A stretch of DNA of 64,000 nucleotides, from assembly GCF_015550595.1 (NCBI RefSeq), contig NZ_JADNBB010000004.1, forward strand, positions 1-64,000, in the 5' to 3' direction. The notes under the pieces were generated by a model. It was given only the letters and a program-made list of their open reading frames with translations. It had not been told where the DNA came from and did no database searches. Shown here one piece after another: positions 35,208 through 45,346 of this stretch. This DNA is from Parabacteroides goldsteinii (GTDB lineage Bacteria > Bacteroidota > Bacteroidia > Bacteroidales > Tannerellaceae). The translations under genes were made by a program, and so were the position numbers. Numbering within the stretch: position 1 is the stretch's first letter; each line of letters opens with the position of its first letter.

Positions 35208-37769
35208 ATGAATAAAAAATCTACTTTAATAGCCGCTGCTTTGATGGCGGTAAGTTCGTTGACGGTTAGTGCAGAGGACGCTAAGCCGGTTCCTTCGACG
35301 GAATGGGCAGGGAACAATTATTATCATCTGCAGATTGGAACAAAATCTTATCTGGCTATATCTCCGGAGAACCGAGATTCGGTTGTGCTGGAAGAAAAGC
35401 TGGGTACAACCAAAGAGGCTATTGATTTGACTCTTTGGAAAATTGTTTATGCTGGAACGGAAACATCGTCTAATGTATATCAGTTTGTTAATAAAAAGAC
35501 TAAACAAGTGTTGTCTTTTGCAAAAGATTTGGATGGTGATCCTATTTTAGCAGAAGGTATTGATAAATGGTCTTTTTCAGAGGATGGAAAAGGGTTTATT
35601 TCTGCAAAGGTGAATAGTTCGGAGACGATGACGCTGAGTAGAGATGATAAAGAGAAAATCGTATTTAAAGGTGGTACGCAAATGACTTTTTCTGTTGTGG
35701 CTCCTGAGGTATCTTATTCGGTAAAACCATCTGAATTAGGAGACGGCTTTACTACATTCCAACTTTCTTTCGGCGAAGAGTTTGAAGGTGATATTTTCAG
35801 TGGAAAGGATTTGATTGCCGTAACGAAGTATGACGGTAACATTGACGATGACTACTTCATGTTGCAGGAAAAAGGAGATGAAGCGTATGCCGATGGGGTA
35901 AAGAAATTCTTAGGTGTAGACACATTGACAGTAGAAGGAGCCGGGAATAGTTTTTCATTAGATTCCATACGCACGACAATTAAGCCGAACAAAGATGCTA
36001 AACTATTTAAGTTTACGGCAGATTTGAAGAATGATTCGTTGACAATGATCGTTAAGAGTGTTCCTGCAATGGAGAATGCGAAGGAAGCAGAAGCTGCAAA
36101 GCATGTTGTTTATGCTCAGCTGGGGACAAAGAAAGTGTTGACAATTGGAGGCGTAGATGATATTCACCCATTCATTACGGCTAGCCGGGGTGTTCCGGCA
36201 GAAATTTCCGGTGGTACGGGTGTCTATTTTCTGAAGAGCGCCAGTAAGGGAGCTATGGGTGGAAAATATATATCGTCTTATGATGAAAGCGAACGGAAAA
36301 TAAAGGTAATGGCCGGTACTCCTTCTGTCAATCAGCTTGAAGGACAGTGGTATATAAAAGAAGATAATGGAATGTATAGCATTGTAGATCGTAAAAGTAA
36401 TACATCTATATTGCTGAAAGGTGAAGTTTTCGCTGTTCAGGGAATAGCTAATACTTTTACATTCGGTGGCAGTGCAGATTCTATTACCGTTGAACCTCAG
36501 AAAGTAAATTTAGATGATAAGTATTTGGGTTCTCTTCATTTTTCAAAAGAAGATTTAGCAAATAATGGTTATGTTTTGAATTTGCTTCCTGCAGGTGCAG
36601 AAACAAGTAATTCATATACTTTTACTTCTGATTCTTTACTGAAGGTTACAACAGGTGATGCTAAAGATGCTGTTCTCTTTAAATTAGATTCTGTAGGAGT
36701 TAGTTTGAAGGAAGGAGCACAAAAATTAAATGATACTGTTTCTGTAGTTACTTACAAATTGAAATCTCAGTTTAGCAATAAATATGTAGCATATGATAAA
36801 GATAAAAAATGCTTGAAGATTTCTACAGAGCCTAAGGATGCCATTGTGTTCCGTTTTAATACAAGTACGGATGGTGGTAAATATGATATGAAAGTTGTAT
36901 CTGGTGAAAATGTTACAGCAAATAAATATATTTCAGCTGATTTAGCTTCATCAAACATGGTGCTGTCAGAAACTCCGGCGTATTTCAATTTCGTTGAAAT
37001 GGAAGCTCCTGAATACGGCACATTTGATTCTGGTAACAAACGATTTACTTCAGATCTGAAGTCGTTAACAATGAATCCGTTCAGCCGTTTTGCAGAAGCA
37101 AAGCAGGAAGGACAGGATATCTTGAAATCAACTTATGAAAAGGACAACTTTAGCTTGTGGTTGAGTAAATCAAAGGCTTCTACTGCTGAGAAACCGTTGT
37201 ATTTTATTATGACTTCATTGGCTGTTGATGGTGATCCGAATGCTAGTAGACATTATTTTTATATGGTTTCTGGCCGCGATTCTTCATTAGTTGATACATC
37301 TGCAGATAAGAATTATCGTGTTCACTTTATTAAAAACGATACAATTGAAACAATGAAGGATAATGCTAACAATCCTGCTTTGTTTGCATTAAAAGTGACA
37401 GAAAGCGGTAACTATCTGCTAGAAAATCAGAAGGAGTTAAATAGTACTGAAAAAAGTGCACCATATGTAGGTATCATAAATAACGTTGTAGTTATGACAA
37501 AAGACGGTGTTGAGTTCTCTGTTGAAACTGCTCCTGCTCCTGTTGCCAACGAAGAAATCGAAGCTCCTAATACAGTTAAAGTAATAGGTGGCGTTGGTGA
37601 ATTCAGTATCCGTAATGCACATGGAAAGAAGATCACAGTGTCGAACATCCTGGGCCAGACAATCGCTACACGTGTTGTTTCATCTGACTATGTTACAGTT
37701 CCGACAACAAGAGGTGTCGTGATTGTATCTGTCGATGGCGATCAGGCTTATAAAGTAATTGTTAAGTAA
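35208..37769 (+). CDS. Large secreted repeat protein with a sorting-like C-terminal domain
   Basis: An 853-residue exported protein of unknown function. The signal peptide ends at TVSA/EDA. The mature part contains several loosely repeated beta-rich modules, each with a run like YxLQxGTKxYL or YKLKSQFSNKYVAYD and a closing xFxF strand, near residues 35, 300, 510 and 660; they suggest beta-trefoil-like units. The last 80 residues (VKVIGGVGEFSIRNAHGKK, ITVSNILGQ, then GVVIVSVDG, YKVIVK) resemble the sorting tail of type IX secretion cargo and the DUF6383-type tails common in Parabacteroides. It is acidic and Lys/Ser/Thr rich with few Cys. A surface-layer or cell-surface role is possible but unproven. 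It is transcribed alone. Confidence 0.75.
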   Translation: MNKKSTLIAAALMAVSSLTVSAEDAKPVPSTEWAGNNYYHLQIGTKSYLAISPENRDSVVLEEKLGTTKEAIDLTLWKIVYAGTETSSNVYQFVNKKTKQVLSFAKDLDGDPILAEGIDKWSFSEDGKGFISAKVNSSETMTLSRDDKEKIVFKGGTQMTFSVVAPEVSYSVKPSELGDGFTTFQLSFGEEFEGDIFSGKDLIAVTKYDGNIDDDYFMLQEKGDEAYADGVKKFLGVDTLTVEGAGNSFSLDSIRTTIKPNKDAKLFKFTADLKNDSLTMIVKSVPAMENAKEAEAAKHVVYAQLGTKKVLTIGGVDDIHPFITASRGVPAEISGGTGVYFLKSASKGAMGGKYISSYDESERKIKVMAGTPSVNQLEGQWYIKEDNGMYSIVDRKSNTSILLKGEVFAVQGIANTFTFGGSADSITVEPQKVNLDDKYLGSLHFSKEDLANNGYVLNLLPAGAETSNSYTFTSDSLLKVTTGDAKDAVLFKLDSVGVSLKEGAQKLNDTVSVVTYKLKSQFSNKYVAYDKDKKCLKISTEPKDAIVFRFNTSTDGGKYDMKVVSGENVTANKYISADLASSNMVLSETPAYFNFVEMEAPEYGTFDSGNKRFTSDLKSLTMNPFSRFAEAKQEGQDILKSTYEKDNFSLWLSKSKASTAEKPLYFIMTSLAVDGDPNASRHYFYMVSGRDSSLVDTSADKNYRVHFIKNDTIETMKDNANNPALFALKVTESGNYLLENQKELNSTEKSAPYVGIINNVVVMTKDGVEFSVETAPAPVANEEIEAPNTVKVIGGVGEFSIRNAHGKKITVSNILGQTIATRVVSSDYVTVPTTRGVVIVSVDGDQAYKVIVK

Positions 37770-37785
37770 GAATTACCTGATAAAT

Positions 37786-37823
37786 AAAAAAATAGCGGAT
37801 GATTTTTCATCCGCTATTTTTTT
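37786..37823. terminator. Bidirectional terminator between the secreted protein and regulator B genes
   Basis: AAATAGCGGATGA at 37790-37802 and TCATCCGCTATTT at 37807-37819 form a perfect 13-bp stem with a TTTT loop, with A-run and T-run flanks. It serves both convergent genes. Confidence 0.9.
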
Positions 37824-37825
37824 AT

Positions 37826-40800
37826 TTATTCGTTTTTGATATTCTCTTTATATTGTGTAGGTGTACTGCCTGTGTACTGCTTGAAAGCCGTACTGAAATA
37901 ACGGGCTGTAGAGAATCCAACCTCTGTTGTTATCTCTGTTATATTCATCTCCGTTGTAGCCAGCAAGTTGATTGCCTTTTCCATCCTTAGTTTATTGATA
38001 TAATCCGCTATGCCCATATTGGTTATCGCTTTCATTTTATTGTACAGCGAAGAACGGCTCATACCGATTTCTTTGCAAAGCAAAGGCACGTCAAGGGAAG
38101 GATTCGTCAGGTTGTCGGTGATCACCCTATTGAGTTTAAGCAGGAACTGTTCATCCGTATTACTGAAAGTCGTTTCTTGCGGTTGAGGAATAAATCCGGC
38201 TTTCAGATACCTGTTCTTTATGTGTTCCCGATTAATCAACAAACTGCGGATGCGTTCCTGAAGCGTATCCATGTCGAAAGGTTTGACTAAATAACCGTCG
38301 GCTCCATTCTTATAACCCAGCGAACGGCTTTTCTCATCGTCACGAGCTGTAAGAAGTATAACCGGAATATGGCTGATCTCTATATCTTCTTTGATCGCTT
38401 TACACAACTCATAACCATCCATCTGGGGCATCATAATGTCGCTGACCAGGATATCCGGTTGCTTGTCTTTGACGATCTGAAGAGCATCCTTCCCGTTCGT
38501 TGCACTATAGATCTGTTTGAATTGGTCGCGTAAAGTCTCTTTCAGGAAATTGATTAGTTCCGTGTTGTCCTCTGCCAGAAGCAGCGTGTAATTGTCCGTC
38601 GTCCGGATGCTCACCGGTTTTTCGCTGTTATCATTCTCTTCATAACCGGCGATAAGCTCGTTTAGGTACGGTTTGGGTTGGTAGGTTTCGCTTATGACAT
38701 CCTGCTCTACCGGCAGTTCGAAGAAAAAGATAGCTCCGCTCTGGTCGTCTCTGTCTTTCGCTTCTAGGCGGCCACCATGAAGTTCCGCCAGGATTCTGGA
38801 ATAAGACAGTCCGATACCGGAACCTCCTTGCTCGTTGTTCACCTGGTAGAAGCGGGTGAATAATTTGGTCATATCCACATTTTTCAGTCCGCATCCCTGG
38901 TCGGTTACAGTGATCCTCACTTTCCTGTTATCGTCACATCGCCCGGACGAAATGATAATTTCCGTATTATCTGGACTATATTTTACGGCATTTATTAATA
39001 AATTGGTGAGGATGATCTCACATTTATGTTCGTCGAAAGGCACTTCCCCGACTTCTTCATCCAGCAGATAAACCAATCGGATCTGTTTTTCATTACATTC
39101 TGTAATAAAGTCTTCTGAAACAGAATGTATCCATTTATTAAGCGGATGCTTTTTTATCTGTAATTTATTTTCCCCGACCTCCATTTTCCGGACATCTAGT
39201 ACGGTATTGATCAGGTTCTTCATTCGTTGCGCCTGGTGATAAACACTTTTCAGCGGCAGGAAATGAACGTCGGTTTCGGGTAATGCCTGCAAGATACGTT
39301 TCAGCGGCGCATGTATCAAAGTCAGCGGCGTACGTAGTTCGTGACTGATATTGATAAGGAAACGGACTTTTTCTTCATACACTTTTTGCTCGTGTTCCTT
39401 CATCGCCCATTTCAGTTCGTATTCCTTCTTTCGGATTGCTGAAAAGAAAAGCCACGCCAGAAGGCCGGATATTGCGATCAGGCAGGATAGGATGAACCAC
39501 CAGGTTTTATACCAGGGAGGCATTACCCTGATGGAAAGCAGGCTTTGGGGAGAAGTCCAGTCCCCGTCTTTCTTACTGCACGAAGCGGATAGATTGTAGT
39601 TGCCGGGAGGTAAAGAGCGTATGATCAGTTCCGGTTTGTATGAGTCTATCTGTTGGTCGTTCGCTCCTTTGATTGTATAACGGTATATCTTCTTACGGAA
39701 AATATCTTTTTCCTGCGATTGAACCTTTATCACGATCGATTTATTATTCCAGGGGACGGAGATTCTTGCTTGTCGCTCATTAATCTCTGCGTTAGCCGGT
39801 TCCCCATTGATAATGATATCTTTTAGACGTAATTCCGGTATTTCGTCCGTACCGAGAGGAATGTCTTTGTCAATCGCCAGCAACCCTTTGATCCCGCCCA
39901 TATAAACCGAACCGTCTTGTCCGATTAACCGGGGTTTGTTCAGGTATTCATTGGGTTGTATGCCATCCGATTCTCCGAAAAGGATAAATTTCTGTTCCTT
40001 AATCAAATAAGTGAATACCATTCCGTCGGCCCCTATCCATACTTTGTCCTGCTGGTCGCAGATGATGGAGTTGATACCGCTGAACAGGCTTGTTTTTATA
40101 TTTTGTGATTGTTGGATGATCGGGTTGTGGCTGATCAGTCCGTAGTTGGTGCCGATCCAGAAAGTACCGTACTGGTCGCGCGAAACGACATTGATATGAT
40201 TATCCTCCGGGCATTTGTAAATCCGGGAGAGCTTGTTGGTCCGGTGGTTGAACTCATAAATGCTGTAGAAGTCATTCATATAAGTTAGATAAGGATTATG
40301 GTGGATGGGGAGGAGCGCCCCGGTAATTTGTTCATCAAACTCTTTTTCTACCTCTTCGAAATGGCCGGATGAGACCGTATAGGTATAGATATTGGGATTT
40401 CCCAGAAACAGGATGGTTTCAGGTGTGTTCCGGTATACGTTGACCGCCTTTCCGGTATGGCACAGTGAATGATCGATGCTGTCGTTGACGATCAAGACCC
40501 GATTAAGGGCGGATGTTTGTTTGTTGAAGCGGAATACTCCCCGGTTGAATATGGTAATTAATAGTTCGCTGTCTGAAAAACCGGTAATAGAGGCTATTTT
40601 ATCTCCCCATGTATTGGAGAAATGTTTGAACTTCTCGGTGGATGGATTGAATTTATTAATTCCTCCGCCATCTGTTCCTACCCAAACGATGCCTGAAGGT
40701 TCCTGATGGAGACTCAGTACCGTATTGTCACTTATCCCGTTCTCATTTCCCAAAAGGGAGTGTGTATAGGTTTTCATATACACTTCGCGGATATTGATCA

Positions 40801-41773
40801 GACCGTCGCGGATAGTTCCAGCCCACATATTATTATAGTTGTCTTTGTAAAGGCTAAGAACCGAATTGACTGGCAATGAATAATTATCTCCGGAAATATG
40901 CTCCAGGATATGGATCTCTTTTTTTTCGGGATCGATGATGTTGATACCTCCTCCGTCTGTTCCGGCCCATATTTGCGAATCTCTTTCACTCATGCATAAG
41001 ATGACATTGTTGTTCAGACCGGAATTGGCAGTTGTATATTCTTCTAGTAGCTTGCCGCTGCGGTCGAAGCAGCGTATCCCCTGATTATAAGGGGATATCC
41101 ATATTCTTTCCCGGGAGTCGATGAGCATGGATATAATCTCGTCTCCGCAATTGAAAGGGGTGGGAGAGGTTTTGCCGGTGTGTCTGTCTACCAAGACAAG
41201 TCCTTTCCATCGATTGGAGCATAGATATGTGTTTTTATCCCATACATAGAGCGACAATATAGGATAGCCATCCCGGTAGTTGAAATTCAGCGATAAGGAC
41301 AATTCCCGGGTTTGATAATCATATTTATATATTTGGTTGCGGCAACCAAATAGCATTCCGTCTGGTTGTTCGCAGACGGAATGCGCAATAATATTGCTTC
41401 CGTTTTTGTCTTTCATTGTGACGAAATTGTCTGTGTCCGGCATATAAAGCGCCATCCCTTTTTCGGTGAGTATCCAGATATTATACAGTTTATCTTCGAC
41501 GATACGTACGATAGGGTCGTCAGGAAGTGATAGCGGGTTGTTTTGTTCGTGCCGGTATTTTTGCAGTTCATATCCGTCGAATCTGGCCAACCCGTTTTTT
41601 GTCCCTATCCACACAATCCCGTTAGAGTCTGTGAAAATGTTTTTAACAGTGGAAGGAAGTCCCTCTTTCAACGAGATCTGTTTGAAATAATAATGGCTGG
41701 CCTTTACCGGCAGGCAAAAAATAAAAGAGAGCAGAAGTATATTTACTAGTGTGAAAGACAATGGTGTTTTCAT
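37826..41773 (-). CDS. Hybrid two-component system regulator (HTCS) of locus B
   Basis: A 1315-residue homologue of the locus A regulator with the same layout: a signal sequence, Reg_prop propeller blades, a Y_Y_Y domain (about 680-750), a membrane helix near 760-780, a HisKA domain with His811 in SHELRTPL, a HATPase domain (LTNLLINAVKYS, GSGIGLSYS), a receiver domain with Asp1112 in SDIMMP, and a C-terminal AraC domain (about 1210-1312). The signalling half is more alike between the two than the propeller, as expected if they sense different ligands. It is divergent from susC of locus B across 328 bp. A clear promoter is visible at 41799-41829. Confidence 0.95.
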   Translation of the reverse strand: MKTPLSFTLVNILLLSFIFCLPVKASHYYFKQISLKEGLPSTVKNIFTDSNGIVWIGTKNGLARFDGYELQKYRHEQNNPLSLPDDPIVRIVEDKLYNIWILTEKGMALYMPDTDNFVTMKDKNGSNIIAHSVCEQPDGMLFGCRNQIYKYDYQTRELSLSLNFNYRDGYPILSLYVWDKNTYLCSNRWKGLVLVDRHTGKTSPTPFNCGDEIISMLIDSRERIWISPYNQGIRCFDRSGKLLEEYTTANSGLNNNVILCMSERDSQIWAGTDGGGINIIDPEKKEIHILEHISGDNYSLPVNSVLSLYKDNYNNMWAGTIRDGLINIREVYMKTYTHSLLGNENGISDNTVLSLHQEPSGIVWVGTDGGGINKFNPSTEKFKHFSNTWGDKIASITGFSDSELLITIFNRGVFRFNKQTSALNRVLIVNDSIDHSLCHTGKAVNVYRNTPETILFLGNPNIYTYTVSSGHFEEVEKEFDEQITGALLPIHHNPYLTYMNDFYSIYEFNHRTNKLSRIYKCPEDNHINVVSRDQYGTFWIGTNYGLISHNPIIQQSQNIKTSLFSGINSIICDQQDKVWIGADGMVFTYLIKEQKFILFGESDGIQPNEYLNKPRLIGQDGSVYMGGIKGLLAIDKDIPLGTDEIPELRLKDIIINGEPANAEINERQARISVPWNNKSIVIKVQSQEKDIFRKKIYRYTIKGANDQQIDSYKPELIIRSLPPGNYNLSASCSKKDGDWTSPQSLLSIRVMPPWYKTWWFILSCLIAISGLLAWLFFSAIRKKEYELKWAMKEHEQKVYEEKVRFLINISHELRTPLTLIHAPLKRILQALPETDVHFLPLKSVYHQAQRMKNLINTVLDVRKMEVGENKLQIKKHPLNKWIHSVSEDFITECNEKQIRLVYLLDEEVGEVPFDEHKCEIILTNLLINAVKYSPDNTEIIISSGRCDDNRKVRITVTDQGCGLKNVDMTKLFTRFYQVNNEQGGSGIGLSYSRILAELHGGRLEAKDRDDQSGAIFFFELPVEQDVISETYQPKPYLNELIAGYEENDNSEKPVSIRTTDNYTLLLAEDNTELINFLKETLRDQFKQIYSATNGKDALQIVKDKQPDILVSDIMMPQMDGYELCKAIKEDIEISHIPVILLTARDDEKSRSLGYKNGADGYLVKPFDMDTLQERIRSLLINREHIKNRYLKAGFIPQPQETTFSNTDEQFLLKLNRVITDNLTNPSLDVPLLCKEIGMSRSSLYNKMKAITNMGIADYINKLRMEKAINLLATTEMNITEITTEVGFSTARYFSTAFKQYTGSTPTQYKENIKNE

Positions 41774-41798
41774 TTGTTAGATTTTTTCTGATCAGATA

Positions 41799-41829
41799 CA
41801 AATTTAGTTTCTTATACAATAATAAGCAA
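41799..41829 (-). promoter_or_regulatory. Promoter of the locus B regulator gene
   Basis: On the minus strand the -7 is TAAATTTG (plus-strand CAAATTTA, 41799-41806) and the -33 TTG (plus-strand CAA, 41827-41829) is 20 bp away. Confidence 0.6.
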
Positions 41830-41916
41830 GCAATAAGACCGTTAAAATCGGTTGTTAACATTCGCTGTAATCATGAAATCTTAACCGGTTTGTTAATAAA
41901 CAGGATATATTACGAA

Positions 41917-41958
41917 TCCAATATTGTCCATAAAAGGTCTGAAAATGTCCAATATATG
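41917..41958. promoter_or_regulatory. TCCAATAT direct repeat, candidate binding site of the locus B regulator
   Basis: TCCAATAT occurs at 41917-41924 and 41948-41955. The 31-bp period is three helical turns. A partial copy (TCCATAA) lies between, at 41927-41933. The pair is in the 328-bp gap between the regulator and susC, about 150 bp before susC. The operator role is inferred. Confidence 0.4.
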
Positions 41959-42032
41959 CTGATTGTATACGAAATGGAAATTTTTGGATGAATCAAAAGA
42001 ATTATCGAACGTGGATAATATCCTTTGTTCCA

Positions 42033-42040
42033 TACATTTG
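42033..42040 (+). promoter_or_regulatory. -7 element of locus B susC
   Basis: TACATTTG matches TAnnTTTG, 61 bp before the susC start. No -33 TTTG stands at the right distance, which fits a promoter that needs an activator. Confidence 0.5.
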
Positions 42041-42101
42041 TGACCATACTTTGAAAACAAAAAGAATAATTAATTTTTAGTATCAATTTAAATTTAGTTT
42101 T

Positions 42102-45100
42102 ATGAAAAACCTATGGAAAGTTTTTCTCGCATGCTTTCTTTTCTTTTTCTCATTATCTGCAATGGGGCAGGAAAAGAATATAAGCGGTAAAGTTCTGGAT
42201 GACTTTAACGAAAGTGTTCCCGGAGTAAATGTGCAAATCAAAGGTACTATGTCGGGAACCGTGACGGATGCAGATGGTAATTTTAATATTACTGTTCCGA
42301 ATGCAAAATCAATACTGATTTTTTCTTTTATCGGTTATGCAACACAGGAAGTCCCTGTGGGCAATCAGACTAAACTTACTGTAAAACTGAAAGACGACAC
42401 TCAAAATCTGGACGAAGTTGTAGTCGTAGCTTACGGTAGTACACGTAAAAGTGATTTAACAGGTGCGTTGACTACTTTACGTCCGGATGCCAACGATGCT
42501 GCCAAGGCCAGTTCGCTTGACAATTTGTTACAAGGCAAGGTGGCAGGTTTGAATGTGACTTCGTCTGTTTCTGCTCCGGGAGCGGCAGCTTCTGTAACGA
42601 TCCGTGGTGCAAACTCTCTGCGTGGAGATAACCAGCCGTTGTATGTGATAGACAATGTGCCGCAAGCTTCTACCGGTGATTTTGCATCTTCTGCTGTAGG
42701 TGGTGATTTTCAGATTGCACAAGATCCGTTGTCTTCTTTGAATCCGGCCGATATCGAAAACATCACTGTTTTAAAAGATGCTTCGGCAACGGCAATCTAC
42801 GGTTCACGTGGTGCCAATGGTGTTATTCTTATTACAACGAAGAAAGGTTCGATGGGAAAACCGAAGGTAAATGTGACGGCAAACTTTACGGTAGCGAATG
42901 CCCGCAACTTGTATGATATGATGTCATTAGAGCAAAACGCGTTGTATCAAAACTCCAAGAAAGATGAAAAATCACGTCAGTTCTATCTGGTAGACGGACA
43001 GGTACGGTATGTGTTCGGGGATAATGTAAGTACTTATCTGGCAGATCCTAACAATCCTGAGAACTACCGGGTGCTGGAGTATCGTAACTGGCAGAAGGAA
43101 ATTTACCAGTCTGCTTTCTCCCAGAATTATTCCGCATCGGTGAGTGGTGGTTCCGATAAGATTCAATATTATGTTTCTGCCAGTTTTAAGGATATTAATG
43201 GTATCACAGTCGGAACCGGAGTCAAACAAGGTGACTTGCGCACGAACCTGACAGCCGACCTTTCGAAAACGGTTAAGCTGAATCTGACGTTGAACGGTTC
43301 TTTGCGGCAGAATGACATGATGGCCGGCGGTAACACGATCGGTGGTGCGACCAGTTCTATTTCACGTACTGCATTAGACTATTCTCCTTATCAGGTACCG
43401 GATGACGATCCGAATATGTTGACTAGCCCTGACCTGAAAACAACGGTATTCAGTTGGAGAGACGATTATGATGATATCACAAACGATAAGACCTTTAAGA
43501 TGGGATTGGATCTATCCTGGAATATTATCGAACATTTGAGTTATAATCTTCGCTTAGGAGGTAACCTGAATATGAATGACCGTTCACGTTGGTGGGGTAC
43601 TCAATTGACGTTGGGTGCAAACGACAATGGTATCTTGTCTTTGAGCAATACGGATAAAAATAACTATTCGATCGAAAACCTGTTAAACTGGAATTCGAAT
43701 ATAGGTAAAGATATAACTTTCGGGGCTACAGTCGGTATTACATACGATGATTACGGGAACGTAGTTAAGAATACAAAAGCAACAGACTTCGAAATTAAAA
43801 GTTTACGTACAAAAGGATTGCAACTGGCTTCGAAAGTGGATAATCAGCAGCCTATTCAAAATGACTTTCAGTTATTGTCTTATCTAGGGCGTGTGAACTT
43901 CAATTTCTACGAAAAATATTTGTTGACGGCATCTATCCGTGCGGATGGCTCTAGTAAATTCCGTGAAGGCAAACGTTGGTCCTATTTCCCTTCTGCATCA
44001 TTAGCCTGGAGAATGGAACAGGAAGATTTTTTGAAAAATTCGGAATGGCTGGATCAAATGAAGCTTCGTGTTGGTTACGGACAAACCGGTAACCAAAGTA
44101 TCGATCCTTATTCTACTTTCTCGGATTATGGACGTCTGATTGAATATGCGACAGCAAAAGGCGACCGCCTGTTGGCCTTGGGGGTAGACAAGCTGCAAAA
44201 TGACGGTTTACAATGGGAGCGGACTACTTCATGGAATGCCGGTATTGATTTCGGTTTCTTCCGTTCACGCCTGACCGGTACGGTTGACTTGTATCATAAG
44301 AAAACAAGCGATTTGTTGATTTCCAGAACTTTGCCGGCTTCCAGCGGTTTTGGCAGCGTGATGTTGAATCAGGGGTCATTATCGAATAAGGGGCTTGAAG
44401 TTTCTTTGAATGGTGAAATTATCCATATGAAAGACTGGAGTTGGAATATCGGTGCAAATATTGGATTCAACAAGTCGACCATCGGTGATTTAGGTTTCGA
44501 TCCTGCTGATTTTGGTGACCTGAAACAGGTTAGAGGATATTTAGGAAATACGATTGGCGACCATTTCGGTGTTGCAAACATCTTCCTGGTCGATCGGGCT
44601 CCCGGACTTTTCTTTGGATATAAAACAGATGGTATCGTACAAGAAGCAGATCTGGCTGATGGTAAAGGGGTGAAATATACGGCTACTGACGGAAGTGCAA
44701 AATATTACACTAAAGATCCCAGTTCAGGAAGTACATTCCCTCATGCCGGCGCTGTAAAATATGTGGATATGAATGGCGATGGCGTGATCGATGAAAACGA
44801 TAAGACAATTATCGGTGATCCGAATCCTGATTTTACTTATGGTTTCCAGACACGTGTTACCTGGAAAAGTCTTTCTTTCTCTGCTTCATTTAATGGGGTA
44901 TATGGCGCTGATCGTTTGAATACGAATATTCGTTATAATATGACACCGTCCACAAATTCAGGAAATATTACAAAGGAGGCTTTCCTGAATGCCTGGACTG
45001 CTGAGAATCATTCAAATCTTTACCCGAGCTCCACTTATCTGATGCCGAATGGTGTAGTAATGGACCGTTATGTAGAAGATGCCAGCTATTTGCGTTGCTC

Positions 45101-45326
45101 TGACATTACGGTAAACTATATCCTTCCGAAACTCTGGACCAATAAGATCGGTTTTGAAAATATCAGTGTATTCGCTTCTTTAAAGAATGCATTTGTAATT
45201 ACAAGTTATAGCGGATACGATCCCGAAGTGAATAGCTTTGCTTTCGACGGTTTGCGTCCGGGTATCGATATGAGCCCGTATCCCAATGCCCGCTCTTATG
45301 TATTCGGTTTAAATGTCACATTCTAA
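42102..45326 (+). CDS. SusC/RagA-type TonB-dependent outer-membrane transporter, locus B
   Basis: A 1074-residue outer-membrane importer. The signal peptide (MKNLWKVFLACFLFFFSLSAMGQ) is followed by a carboxypeptidase-regulatory-like domain (ISGKVLDDFNESVPGVNVQIKG, about residues 25-110), DEVVVVAYG, and a plug with VLKDASATAIYGSRGANG. The barrel ends NARSYVFGLNVTF. There is no STN domain. It heads the operon susC-susD-sulfatase, the same order as locus A. Confidence 0.95.
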   Translation: MKNLWKVFLACFLFFFSLSAMGQEKNISGKVLDDFNESVPGVNVQIKGTMSGTVTDADGNFNITVPNAKSILIFSFIGYATQEVPVGNQTKLTVKLKDDTQNLDEVVVVAYGSTRKSDLTGALTTLRPDANDAAKASSLDNLLQGKVAGLNVTSSVSAPGAAASVTIRGANSLRGDNQPLYVIDNVPQASTGDFASSAVGGDFQIAQDPLSSLNPADIENITVLKDASATAIYGSRGANGVILITTKKGSMGKPKVNVTANFTVANARNLYDMMSLEQNALYQNSKKDEKSRQFYLVDGQVRYVFGDNVSTYLADPNNPENYRVLEYRNWQKEIYQSAFSQNYSASVSGGSDKIQYYVSASFKDINGITVGTGVKQGDLRTNLTADLSKTVKLNLTLNGSLRQNDMMAGGNTIGGATSSISRTALDYSPYQVPDDDPNMLTSPDLKTTVFSWRDDYDDITNDKTFKMGLDLSWNIIEHLSYNLRLGGNLNMNDRSRWWGTQLTLGANDNGILSLSNTDKNNYSIENLLNWNSNIGKDITFGATVGITYDDYGNVVKNTKATDFEIKSLRTKGLQLASKVDNQQPIQNDFQLLSYLGRVNFNFYEKYLLTASIRADGSSKFREGKRWSYFPSASLAWRMEQEDFLKNSEWLDQMKLRVGYGQTGNQSIDPYSTFSDYGRLIEYATAKGDRLLALGVDKLQNDGLQWERTTSWNAGIDFGFFRSRLTGTVDLYHKKTSDLLISRTLPASSGFGSVMLNQGSLSNKGLEVSLNGEIIHMKDWSWNIGANIGFNKSTIGDLGFDPADFGDLKQVRGYLGNTIGDHFGVANIFLVDRAPGLFFGYKTDGIVQEADLADGKGVKYTATDGSAKYYTKDPSSGSTFPHAGAVKYVDMNGDGVIDENDKTIIGDPNPDFTYGFQTRVTWKSLSFSASFNGVYGADRLNTNIRYNMTPSTNSGNITKEAFLNAWTAENHSNLYPSSTYLMPNGVVMDRYVEDASYLRCSDITVNYILPKLWTNKIGFENISVFASLKNAFVITSYSGYDPEVNSFAFDGLRPGIDMSPYPNARSYVFGLNVTF

Positions 45327-45346
45327 TTTTAATAATCTGCTATAAA

